Origin: Sphaerisporangium dianthi
GTDB taxonomy: Bacteria > Actinomycetota > Actinomycetes > Streptosporangiales > Streptosporangiaceae
Assembly (NCBI RefSeq): GCF_042654065.1
Contig: NZ_JBHSFP010000022.1
Coordinates: forward strand, 62,001 to 126,000
Length of the DNA stretch: 64,000 bases
Direction: 5' to 3'
Below, piece by piece: positions 29,455 through 37,335 of this stretch. The notes below the pieces were generated by a model, which saw nothing but the letters and a program-made list of their open reading frames with translations, made no database searches and was not told the origin of the DNA. The translations under genes and the position numbers were made by a program. The number at the start of each line of letters is the position of its first letter. The stretch's first letter is position 1.

Positions 29455-29993
29455 CAGCGCACCGCCGCCTCGCCGGCGGACTCCAGCTCGTTGAGGAAGC
29501 GATCCACGACGCCGCTCTGCCGGGCCTGGTCCTCCAGCGACTCGCCGACGATGCGGCTCGCCAGCTCGATGGACAGGCGGCCGAGCTCGGCGCGCAGCTG
29601 CGTGAACGCCTGCTGGCGGTCGGCCTCGATCTGGGCGTGCGCCGCCTCGATCAGGCGTCGCGCCTCGGTCTGGGCCTCTTCACGCAGCTCGGCCTTGATC
29701 TGCGCGGCCTGCTCGCGTGCCTCCTCGCGCATGCGGGCGGCCTCGTGCCGGGCCTCGGCCAGCTTGGCCCGGTAGTCCTCCAGCGTCTGCTGGGCTTCGG
29801 CCTGGGCCTCCTCGGCCTTCTTGAGACCGCCCTCGATGGCCTCGGTCCGCATCTCCAGCGTCTTTTGGATGCGGGGCACAAGGAGGCGGCCGATGAAGAA
29901 CAGAACGATCAGGAACGACACTCCACCGATGACCATCTCGGCCGGGTGCGGGAGGAGTGGGTTCACCGCTTCTTCTGCCGCTATCGCGTACAT
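29454..29993 (-). CDS. atpF: ATP synthase subunit b
   Basis: 179 residues. One N-terminal membrane helix (MVIGGVSFLIVLFFIGRLLVPRI, about 20-42) is followed by a long charged helix (AEARHEAARMREEAREQAAQI...) forming the peripheral stalk, and a C-terminal delta-binding segment (LASRIVGESL). It is translationally coupled to atpH. Confidence 0.96.
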   Translation of the reverse strand: MYAIAAEEAVNPLLPHPAEMVIGGVSFLIVLFFIGRLLVPRIQKTLEMRTEAIEGGLKKAEEAQAEAQQTLEDYRAKLAEARHEAARMREEAREQAAQIKAELREEAQTEARRLIEAAHAQIEADRQQAFTQLRAELGRLSIELASRIVGESLEDQARQSGVVDRFLNELESAGEAAVR

Positions 29994-30025
29994 GGATGCC
30001 GCCTTCCTTCAGAGCAGGTCTTGTG

Positions 30026-30256
30026 TCAGGCCCGGAAGGCGAACGCGAGCGCGATACCGATGAGCGCGAGCGCCTCGGCGAAGACGAAGCCGAGGATCAT
30101 GTTCTGACGGATCAGGCCGTAGGCCTCGGGCTGGCGGGCGATGGCCTGCACACCCTGGCCGTAGATGATGCCGATGCCGATGCCGGGGCCGATCGCAGCG
30201 AGGCCGTACCCGATAGAGCCGAGGTTGCCGGTCACTTCGGCGAGAACACCAGACAT
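30026..30256 (-). CDS. atpE: ATP synthase subunit c
   Basis: A 76-residue hairpin of two membrane helices. Helix 1 carries the GPGIGIGI glycine packing motif; the polar loop is ARQPEA; helix 2 holds the proton-carrying Glu61 (FVFAEALALIG). The start MSGVLAEV was chosen by family fit; a longer upstream frame is not conserved. Confidence 0.97.
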   Translation of the reverse strand: MSGVLAEVTGNLGSIGYGLAAIGPGIGIGIIYGQGVQAIARQPEAYGLIRQNMILGFVFAEALALIGIALAFAFRA

Positions 30257-30339
30257 GCTTAGGTTTCCTTTTCTATCGACCAGTGGGGAAGTCCACCGGA
30301 GTTGTCGGTCGGGGAGGAACGATGTGCGAGCGCGGGACT

Positions 30340-31131
30340 CTAGTGGGCGGGGTGCAGCGCGTCGTTGATGAACATCGCCGCCAGCAGCGCGAACACGTAG
30401 GCCTGCAGCGCCTGGATGAACAGCTCGAAGGCGGTCAGCAGGATGGTCATCGCGACGCCGAGGACGCCGAGAGGCGCACCCAGCGGGGTCAGCTTGACGG
30501 CCAGGAAGTGCCATCCGACCTCGGAGAACAGCGCGATGATCAGGTGACCGGCCATCATCGTGGCGAACAGCCGGACCGCGTGCGTGATGTGGCGCAGGAA
30601 GAAGGTGGAGATCAACTCGATCGGCGCGATCAGCACGTAGATCCAGCCGGGCAGTCCGGGGGGGAACATCACGTTCTTGAAGAAGCCGATCGGCCCCTGG
30701 TGCTTCATGCCCAGGTACATGACCAGCAGCCAGACGAAGAGCGACAGGATCGCCGGATAGCCGATGCGGGACATCACCGGGAACTGGATGAAGATGACCG
30801 ACCCGAACAGGTTCATGACCAGCGTGAACAGGAACAGGGTGAACAGCAGCGGCATCCAGCGGTCGCTGTCCTTGCCGAGGTTCGGCCGGGCGATCTGCTC
30901 GCGGACGAACTGGTAGGCGAGCTCACCGACGTTCTGGAAGCCCCGCGGCACGAGCTTCGGCCGGGCGAAGGCGGCATAGGTGAGCACCATGACGAGCAGG
31001 GTGCCGACCAGCGCGAGCAGAGCCGGCTTGTTGAACCAGGCAGCACCTTCGACGAGCGGCGGCCAGTCGAAAATGCCGAGCCCCGGAGCCGTGAACTCAT
31101 CGGAGGCGAGAGGCGTCAGCGTGGCGCTCAC
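30340..31131 (-). CDS. atpB: ATP synthase subunit a
   Basis: 263 residues with five to six membrane helices. The essential Arg lies in HAVRLFATMMAGHL and the second half-channel in FELFIQALQAYVFALLAAMFIND. It forms the proton path with the c-ring. The GTG at 31131 was chosen, with GAAGGGAA upstream; a longer start adds basic, unconserved residues. A 289-bp gap separates it from atpI, so a promoter for the structural genes may lie there. Confidence 0.95.
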   Translation of the reverse strand: MSATLTPLASDEFTAPGLGIFDWPPLVEGAAWFNKPALLALVGTLLVMVLTYAAFARPKLVPRGFQNVGELAYQFVREQIARPNLGKDSDRWMPLLFTLFLFTLVMNLFGSVIFIQFPVMSRIGYPAILSLFVWLLVMYLGMKHQGPIGFFKNVMFPPGLPGWIYVLIAPIELISTFFLRHITHAVRLFATMMAGHLIIALFSEVGWHFLAVKLTPLGAPLGVLGVAMTILLTAFELFIQALQAYVFALLAAMFINDALHPAH

Positions 31132-31420
31132 TCGTCGTTCCCTTCGTCGTGTTGATCGGTCAAGTGGCCATCCAGTGACCACACCGCGGACGGGCGGGCC
31201 GGATGAGAAGTAGAAAGAGAGCGGGGGGGCCAGGGCTCGATGGCTCCGACAGATGTTCCCCGACCTTGTTTACCGCGCACGCGACAATAGCAGGCGCGGC
31301 CCTGACTAGTCATATCGAGCCAGCCTCGAGAGATCGTCATCTCGGGCGCCCGACGACGACTCGTCATGCCCCGTCTGCCGATGAGATTGTAAGGGAAGCG
31401 GCGTCGCGGAACATGACGGC

Positions 31421-31849
31421 TCACCTCTTCTCCTCGATCGAACCGGGAACTTTGACCTCAGGGTCGACGTAGAGCATGCGAAGGCGCAGGAAGCCGCGCG
31501 CCTCGCCGATGGTCCAGCAGATGGTGCAGGCGATGACCGTCAGGCTGAACGACTGGGGGTCCCACGTGGTGGCGTCCGCGAAGCGTTCGAGCAGCACCGC
31601 CAGCACCAGGATCTTCACCAGATAGGTGCCCATCGCGGTCGCCATCATGATCACCGGGGAGATGCGCGCGGCGTAGGCGACGGCGATCAGGCTGATGGTG
31701 AAGAAGGCCGCCACGACGACGACGCCGATGCCCGCGCCCAGCGCCCCTTTGGAGCCCACGAGGAACGCGGCGACCACGACGGCGATCAGCCCGACCAGAG
31801 CCGTCGGGATCGCGGCCGCTCTGAGCATTCGGAGATCGTTGTCCTGCAT
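31421..31849 (-). CDS. atpI: ATP synthase-associated membrane protein AtpI
   Basis: 142 residues with four predicted membrane segments (LRAAAIPTALVGLIAVVVAAFL; GIGVVVVAAFFTISLIAVAYA; MGTYLVKILVLAVLL; LTVIACTICWTIGEARGFLR). Position first in the atp cluster, topology and length fit AtpI/UncI, a c-ring assembly factor. Sequence identity within the family is low, so the call leans on context. The ATG at 31849 is preceded by TGGAG. Confidence 0.85.
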   Translation of the reverse strand: MQDNDLRMLRAAAIPTALVGLIAVVVAAFLVGSKGALGAGIGVVVVAAFFTISLIAVAYAARISPVIMMATAMGTYLVKILVLAVLLERFADATTWDPQSFSLTVIACTICWTIGEARGFLRLRMLYVDPEVKVPGSIEEKR

Positions 31850-32103
31850 CGGGCGCTCCAGGGCATCGGTTGGCAAGCGAGCGATTGCTACCTTACAGGG
31901 CGAGCGATGCCCGGACCTTGCCGGGCCCACCGCTAGTGAAAGATATCACAAGCTCAGGGAGGGCCGCCTTTACCTGCGATTTCGTGGAGGTGAACGGCCA
32001 GGCGAGAGCAGATGATGATCTGCGCCGACCTCCTTGGCGCGCCCCGGGCGCGAGGGATGAGACCGGCGCCTGCGGACGGGTCGGGTGACCGGCCCGGGGT
32101 GGG

Positions 32104-33345
32104 TCAGCCGGTGGTGGTGACCGTGGCCGAGGACGACGTCGTGGCCGCGCCGGGAACCGAGGGATCTTCGGGGACCGGGCCGGGCCCCGGCTGCGGTCCC
32201 GGGCGCACCGCATGGGCGCCGCCGCCGCGTCCGCCCCGGCCGGACCGCCACACCGGCAGGCCCATCATCACCAGCACGGCCAGCGCCAGCAGCACGACCA
32301 CCGGGAAGACGATCAGCGGGACGCCGCCGACCGACAGCCCCACGACGGTCGCGGCGAACAGGAACGTCCACGCGTACATGATCAGCACGGTACGGCGATG
32401 CGAGTGGCCGATCTGCAGCAGCCGGTGGTGCAGGTGACCGCGGTCGGGCGCGAACGGCGACTTGCCGTAGGACGTGCGCCGCACCACGGCCATGATGAGG
32501 TCCGCCAGCGGGAGCACCATCACCGCGAGCGGGAGCAGGATGGGCAGGACGACCGGGAAGCGGTTGATGTCGCCGGCCCCGTTGTAGTCGACCGTGCCGG
32601 TGACCGTGACGACCGAGGTGGCCAGCACCAGGCCGATCAGCATCGCCCCGGTGTCGCCCATGAAGATCTTGGCGGGATGGAAGTTGTGCGGCAGGAAGCC
32701 CAGGCACATTCCGATGAGGATCGCCGTGATCGCCGCCGTGACGCTGAGACGTCCCTGGTCGAGGCTGTCGGTCAGCGCGACGGTCCAGGCGAAGGTGGCC
32801 ATCGCCGCGATGCAGACGATGCCGGCGGCCAGGCCGTCCAGGCCGTCCACGAAGTTCACCGCGTTGATGGCGACGACCACCACGAGAATGGTGATGATCG
32901 TGGTCAGCGTGTTGTCCAGGCTGACCGTCCCGCCGTTCGGCAGCGGGATCCACAGCAGGGTGAGCTTGAAGGCGACCAGCAGCCCCGCCGCGGCGATCTG
33001 GCCGCCCAGCTTGACGAAGGCGTCCATGCCCCACCAGTCGTCCAGGAAGCCGATGAGCACGATGACCCCGCCGGCCAGGGCGAGGGCGGTGACCGTCTGG
33101 CCGTCGCCCATCCGCGGATCGGCGAGCTTGGGGCCGATGTGCTCCAGCCGGCTCGCGACGAACAGGCCGGCCAGCATGCCCGCGTACATCGCCAGGCCGC
33201 CGAGGCGTGGCGTGCGGACCGTGTGCACGTCTCTCTCGCGGATCTCGGGCGCGGCGCCGATGCGCAGGGCGAAAACCCTGACCAGCGGCACCAGCAGGTA
33301 GGTGACCACCGCCGTCACCGACGCCATGAGGAGGTATTCGCGCAC
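32104..33345 (-). CDS. WecA/Rfe-like undecaprenyl-phosphate sugar-1-phosphate transferase
   Basis: 413 residues with about eleven membrane helices. MraY/WecA superfamily motifs are present: VRTPRLGGLAMYAG, FLDDWWGMD, NFVDGLDGLAAG, KIFMGDTGAM, and the cytoplasmic RGHLHHRLLQIGHS his-loop. It starts cell-wall glycan or linkage-unit synthesis by moving a HexNAc-1-phosphate from UDP-sugar to a polyprenyl phosphate (GlcNAc in characterised mycobacterial WecA). It has a low-complexity Gly/Pro/Ser/Thr tail from about residue 370. The GTG start is used; an ATG six codons later is an alternative. It lies upstream of atpI on the same strand, a conserved arrangement. Confidence 0.93.
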   Translation of the reverse strand: MREYLLMASVTAVVTYLLVPLVRVFALRIGAAPEIRERDVHTVRTPRLGGLAMYAGMLAGLFVASRLEHIGPKLADPRMGDGQTVTALALAGGVIVLIGFLDDWWGMDAFVKLGGQIAAAGLLVAFKLTLLWIPLPNGGTVSLDNTLTTIITILVVVVAINAVNFVDGLDGLAAGIVCIAAMATFAWTVALTDSLDQGRLSVTAAITAILIGMCLGFLPHNFHPAKIFMGDTGAMLIGLVLATSVVTVTGTVDYNGAGDINRFPVVLPILLPLAVMVLPLADLIMAVVRRTSYGKSPFAPDRGHLHHRLLQIGHSHRRTVLIMYAWTFLFAATVVGLSVGGVPLIVFPVVVLLALAVLVMMGLPVWRSGRGGRGGGAHAVRPGPQPGPGPVPEDPSVPGAATTSSSATVTTTG

Positions 33346-33405
33346 GACCCCAGTTTCCCGGATTGTTCGGCCAAATGTGACCGGAAAATTGCACAGAACT
33401 GCACA

Positions 33406-34734
33406 TTAACCACGTGGATACGCCGGATGACCCCGCGTGAGCCGGGTCACCCGCTCGGCCACCGACGTTATCGCACCTGGACGGCGCACGGCCTGCGCCA
33501 CCATCGACCCGATCTCCTTCATCTCGCTCACCCCCATGCCCTGCGTCGTCACGCAGGGGGTGCCGAGCCGGATGCCCGAGGTCACCGTCGGCGGCTCCGG
33601 GTCGTAGGGGATGGCGTTGCGGTTGAGGATGATTCCCGCGGCCGCGCAACTCCGCTCGGCCGCCACCCCGGTCACCCCGAGGTCCCGCAGATCGATGAGC
33701 GCCAGGTGGGTGTCGGTCCCGCCGGAAACCGGGCGCATGTCCTCGGCCGCCAGCGCGTCGGTCAGCGCCCGGGCGTTCGCGATCACCTGCGCTGCGTACG
33801 CCCGGAAGTCCGGCCGCAGCGCCTCCCCGAAGGCCACCGCCTTGGCAGCGACGGCGTGCATCAGGGGCCCTCCCTGCGTGAACGGGAAGACCGCGCGGTC
33901 GATGCGCGAGGCCAGCTCCGCGGTGCAGAGGATGCCGCCGCCCCTCGGCCCGCGCATCGCCTTGTGCGTCGTGAACGTGATCACGTCGGCGTGCGGCACG
34001 GGCGAGGGGACCGCCCGGCCCGCCACCAGGCCGATCGTGTGGGCGGCGTCCACCAGCAGCCACGCGCCGACCTCGTCGGCGATGCCCCGGAACACCGCGT
34101 GGTCCACGAGCCGCGGATACGCCGTGGCGCCACAGATGATCATCTTTGGCTGGTGCCGCACCGCCAAGTCGCGCACCTCGTCGTAGTCGATGGTCTCGGT
34201 GTCGCGCCGCACCCCGTACGCCACCACGTCGAACCAGCGGCCCGAGAAGTTGACCTTGGATCCGTGGGTCAGATGGCCGCCGTGCGACAACGCCATCGCC
34301 AGGACCGTGTCGCCCGGCCGCAGCAGCGCGGCGTACGCGGCGAGGTTCGCCGACGCGCCGGAGTGCGGCTGGACGTTGACGTGATCGGCGCCGAACAGCG
34401 CCTTCGCCCGCTCGACCGCGATCGTCTCGGCCCGGTCGACGACCTCGCAACCTCCGTAGTACCGCCTGCCCGGGTAACCCTCGGCGTACTTGTTGGTCAG
34501 AGTGGAACCCAGGGCCGCGATCACGGCGGGCGAGGCGAGGTTCTCACTGGCGATGAGCTGCAGGCCGCCGCGAAGCCGCTCCACCTCGTCGATCAGCACT
34601 CGGGCGATCTCGGGATCCTGCCGCCTCAGTTGCGCGAAGTCGGGTCCGTAGAACTCCGCGTCACCGCCGGCGACGCCGGCAGGCTCGTGGTCGCGTTCGT
34701 GATCGCGTTCGTGGTCGCGCCGTGTCGTACGCAT
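33406..34734 (-). CDS. glyA: Serine hydroxymethyltransferase
   Basis: 442 residues. The PLP-dependent fold-type I signature TTHKAMRGPRGGG has Schiff-base Lys258; LIASENLASPAV, NKYAEGYPGRRYYGG, HSGASAN, and LLVDAAHTIGLVAG (Asp229, His232) cover the substrate and cofactor sites. It makes glycine and methylene-tetrahydrofolate from serine. The THKAM and AAHTIG segments deviate from the usual THKTL and MAHFAG/IAG, marking a divergent second SHMT type. The N-terminus starts with a DHER-DHER-DHE tripeptide-like repeat encoded by three near-identical 12-bp units. Confidence 0.93.
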   Translation of the reverse strand: MRTTRRDHERDHERDHEPAGVAGGDAEFYGPDFAQLRRQDPEIARVLIDEVERLRGGLQLIASENLASPAVIAALGSTLTNKYAEGYPGRRYYGGCEVVDRAETIAVERAKALFGADHVNVQPHSGASANLAAYAALLRPGDTVLAMALSHGGHLTHGSKVNFSGRWFDVVAYGVRRDTETIDYDEVRDLAVRHQPKMIICGATAYPRLVDHAVFRGIADEVGAWLLVDAAHTIGLVAGRAVPSPVPHADVITFTTHKAMRGPRGGGILCTAELASRIDRAVFPFTQGGPLMHAVAAKAVAFGEALRPDFRAYAAQVIANARALTDALAAEDMRPVSGGTDTHLALIDLRDLGVTGVAAERSCAAAGIILNRNAIPYDPEPPTVTSGIRLGTPCVTTQGMGVSEMKEIGSMVAQAVRRPGAITSVAERVTRLTRGHPAYPRG

Positions 34735-34854
34735 GGCCGGCTCACCACTCCTTCCCCCCGTACGGGACCGCACGAGGTAAGGACACTGGTCTCCCCACTG
34801 TAAGGCCGGCCATCCGCGGCCCCCCGGCGACCGCTCGGGGACCGTCTCGGGCGG

Positions 34855-35235
34855 TCAGCTGTAGGCGTGCGGGGCACCCGCCGCGACCGGCACCCACCGG
34901 GGGGTGTCCGCGGCCTGGTCGCTGATCGCGCTGAGCACCGACTGGCGGTACATGCTCAGGCGGTTGCGCCACTCGTTCATGTCCTGCACGTACCGCTCCG
35001 CGACCGGCGCGTCCCAGACGTCCCTGCTGCGACTCATCTGCTGCGCCTTGTCCAGGGAAGTGGTCAGCCCTTCGAGCAGCGGCAGCACCTGCTGCCACAG
35101 ATCGACGAGCTTCTGGTACTCGGGGTTGAACCGCCAGCTGGTCGCCTGCCCATCGGGGTTGAACGGGTCGGCCGAGGAGGTCGGCGGCCCTTCACCGGGC
35201 TGGAGCGGCTGCGGAGCCGGGGGATCGGCGTGCAT
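34855..35235 (-). CDS. Small helical protein, possible ESX/WXG100-like secretion substrate or chaperone
   Basis: 126 residues of unknown function. A Pro-rich N-terminus (1-45) precedes two amphipathic helices (about 48-70 and 80-112) with a DVWDAP segment between them. This layout and the W-x-P turn recall the WXG100/ESX hairpin, though the strict W-x-G is absent. There is no signal peptide or membrane segment. The start MHADPPAP follows AAGGAGG. It lies 16 bp downstream of the Lys/Asp/Pro repeat protein gene, clearly the same operon, so the two probably act together. Alternative: a coiled-coil adaptor unrelated to type VII secretion. Confidence 0.6.
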   Translation of the reverse strand: MHADPPAPQPLQPGEGPPTSSADPFNPDGQATSWRFNPEYQKLVDLWQQVLPLLEGLTTSLDKAQQMSRSRDVWDAPVAERYVQDMNEWRNRLSMYRQSVLSAISDQAADTPRWVPVAAGAPHAYS

Positions 35236-35251
35236 CTCTGGCGGCCCTCCT

Positions 35252-37126
35252 TCACGAATCGGTCGACGAGCCAGGCTCGGCGTCTTCTGACGGGACATCC
35301 GACGCGGACGTCACGCCATGGCCATCGTCGGCGCTGAAATGGCCGTATCGGCCCTCTACCCCGGATGGCGAGTACAGACCGGACCTGAGGTGCCCTTCCT
35401 GCTGTACGAGCCCCTGAGGACCTCGCTGCCCCTGATCGCCACTCGCTCCTCGTACGCCTTCGGAAGACCCGGTCCCCTGGTCGGGCCGACCGTGCGAAGC
35501 ACCCGTTCCACGGTCGGACGAACCCGCATCGGCGCCCGAGTAGGACGAAGCCGGACCCGCGGCCGAGTGGGACGAACCCGACCCTGCGGCCGAATGGGAC
35601 GAACCCGAGCCGGCGGCCGAGTCGGGCGTACCCGAGCCCGCGGCCGGGTCGGGCGTGTCCGGCGGGAGCGGAGCCGACGGCCTGGCCGAACCGGACGGCT
35701 CTTCGGGCTGGATGTGGCCCACCGGCCCATCGGGCTGGGGGTGCCCCGGCTGCGCACCGTCCGGCGGGACGACCACCGGCTGCTCCATCGGCGGGATCTT
35801 GTCCATGTTCTGCATCAGCCAGCGAAGATGCTCGGCGCTCGGAGGCTTCATGGTGACCTCGACGACCCGCACCCCGTCGACCTCGATCACCCGCGTCCGT
35901 TCGTGCGTGGTGTCGATGTCGTCGGGGTTGTCGACATTCGGCGTGTCGAGCCGCTGGTCGGGCGGCACACTCTGCTGGGCGGGCGTGCCGGGCCCCTGAT
36001 CGGCCGCATACGGCTGCCGATCCACCACATCCGGCTGACCATCAGGCGCGACGGGCTGCTGATCAGGCGCGTCGGGCTGCCCATCAGGCGACACCGGCCC
36101 CCGATCCACCACATCCGGCTGACCATCAGGCGCGACGGGCTGCCGATCAGGCGCGTCGGGCTGCCCATCAGGCGACACCGGCTCCCGATCCACCACATCC
36201 GGCTGCCGATCGGGCGTGACGGGCTGCTGGTCGGGAGCGTCAGGTCTCTCGGTGGGCGGGATCTGCTGCTGCGCGTCCGGGCCGGCCTGCGGACTCTCCG
36301 CCAATGGAGACACGTACTGTGGCTCGCCACCTTGCGGCGGCCCCTCCGGCTTGTCGGGCTTGTCGGCCTTCGGCGGTTCGGGCTTGTCGGGCTTGTCGAC
36401 CTTCGGGGCGTCGTCCTTGTCGGGCTTGTCGACCTTCGGCGGCTCGTGTTTGTCTGGCTTGTCCGTCTTGTCCTGCGGGTCGGACGTGGGCGCGTCGTGC
36501 TTGTCCGCCTTGGGCGGAGGATCGGACCTATCGGCCTTCGGCTCGTGCTTCTGGTCGGGCTGATCGTTCTTGTCGTTCTTCGGCGAATCGTCCCTGTCCG
36601 GCTTGTCCGCCTTCGGCGCGTCGTTCTTGTCGGCCTTGGGGGCGTCGTTCTTGTCCGGCTTGTCGGCCTTGGGGGCGTCGTTCTTGTCGCCCTTGTCGCT
36701 CTTGTCGTTCTTGGGTGAGTCGTCCTTGTCGGCCGTCGGCGGAGCGTCCTTGCCACCCTTGTCGGACTTCGAATGTCCGTCCTTGTCGGCCGTGTGGGTC
36801 TTCTCCGTCTTGTCCGTCTTGCCGTCGCCGGACTTGGAGTCATGCTTGTCGGGATCGGTCTGGTTCATGCTCTTGGGACCGGTCACCGTGTCGTTCTGCT
36901 TCTCCTTCTTCTCCAGAAGGACGAGCCGGGCGCTGACATCGCGGACGAGCGTCTCGCCGGCGTCGGCGACCTGGACCGGCCGGTACGTGGTGGGCACGGA
37001 CAGGCCGGCCGCGCCGGTCAGCTGAGTGACACGCGCCTCGACGCTGCGCATCTGCTTCCCGGCGCGTCCCACTTCGGCCAACAGCTCACGGACCAGCTTC
37101 GGGTCCATTCCGTCCAGCTTGCCCAT
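35252..37126 (-). CDS. Large repeat-rich Lys/Asp/Pro protein
   Basis: 624 residues, no recognised family. Residues 1-70 form a helical, ESX-like N-terminus (LVRELLAEVGRAGKQMRSVEARVTQL). Residues about 80-285 are almost only Lys, Asp, Pro, Ala (units such as KADKPDKNDAP); 300-410 are 28-residue Pro/Asp/Gln repeats; 415-465 is a short folded-looking block (RTRVIEVDGVRVVEVTMKPPSAEHLRWLMQNM); the rest is Ser/Gly/Ala-rich. No signal peptide, no sorting signal, no membrane helix. The start has GGGAGA 4-5 bp upstream. The polyampholyte character suggests an extended wall-crossing or scaffold protein; the partner is the next gene. Confidence 0.75.
   Translation of the reverse strand: MGKLDGMDPKLVRELLAEVGRAGKQMRSVEARVTQLTGAAGLSVPTTYRPVQVADAGETLVRDVSARLVLLEKKEKQNDTVTGPKSMNQTDPDKHDSKSGDGKTDKTEKTHTADKDGHSKSDKGGKDAPPTADKDDSPKNDKSDKGDKNDAPKADKPDKNDAPKADKNDAPKADKPDRDDSPKNDKNDQPDQKHEPKADRSDPPPKADKHDAPTSDPQDKTDKPDKHEPPKVDKPDKDDAPKVDKPDKPEPPKADKPDKPEGPPQGGEPQYVSPLAESPQAGPDAQQQIPPTERPDAPDQQPVTPDRQPDVVDREPVSPDGQPDAPDRQPVAPDGQPDVVDRGPVSPDGQPDAPDQQPVAPDGQPDVVDRQPYAADQGPGTPAQQSVPPDQRLDTPNVDNPDDIDTTHERTRVIEVDGVRVVEVTMKPPSAEHLRWLMQNMDKIPPMEQPVVVPPDGAQPGHPQPDGPVGHIQPEEPSGSARPSAPLPPDTPDPAAGSGTPDSAAGSGSSHSAAGSGSSHSAAGPASSYSGADAGSSDRGTGASHGRPDQGTGSSEGVRGASGDQGQRGPQGLVQQEGHLRSGLYSPSGVEGRYGHFSADDGHGVTSASDVPSEDAEPGSSTDS
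36017..36268. repeat. 84-bp tandem repeat inside the Lys/Asp/Pro protein gene
   Basis: Units starting CCGATCCACCACATCC at 36017, 36101 and 36185 are exactly 84 bp apart. The first two are nearly identical and the third diverges. They encode the 28-residue DQQPVAPDGQPDVVDR-type units. Confidence 0.85.
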
Positions 37127-37335
37127 GGGCGTCTCCCGTGGTCGTGACCGCCGCTCCCCTTGGTGCGCCCATTGCGACTCCAAAGGGCTCGCGCCCGCTC
37201 GCAGCCATGCTCCCCTGCCACAGGCGATCGCTCAAGAGCACAGACGCACCTCACGCTACTGAGACGCTCCGGCCACGAGCCCGCACGATAGCCATACGGC
37301 ATGAGTCACGGCGGTGACGGCACGGACCTCGGCCG

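Noticed and set aside
32212..34803. An 863-codon open frame opposite the WecA-like gene and glyA
   Set aside because: The true genes on the other strand have full family motifs. The frame is a GC-driven shadow rich in Arg, His and Gln.
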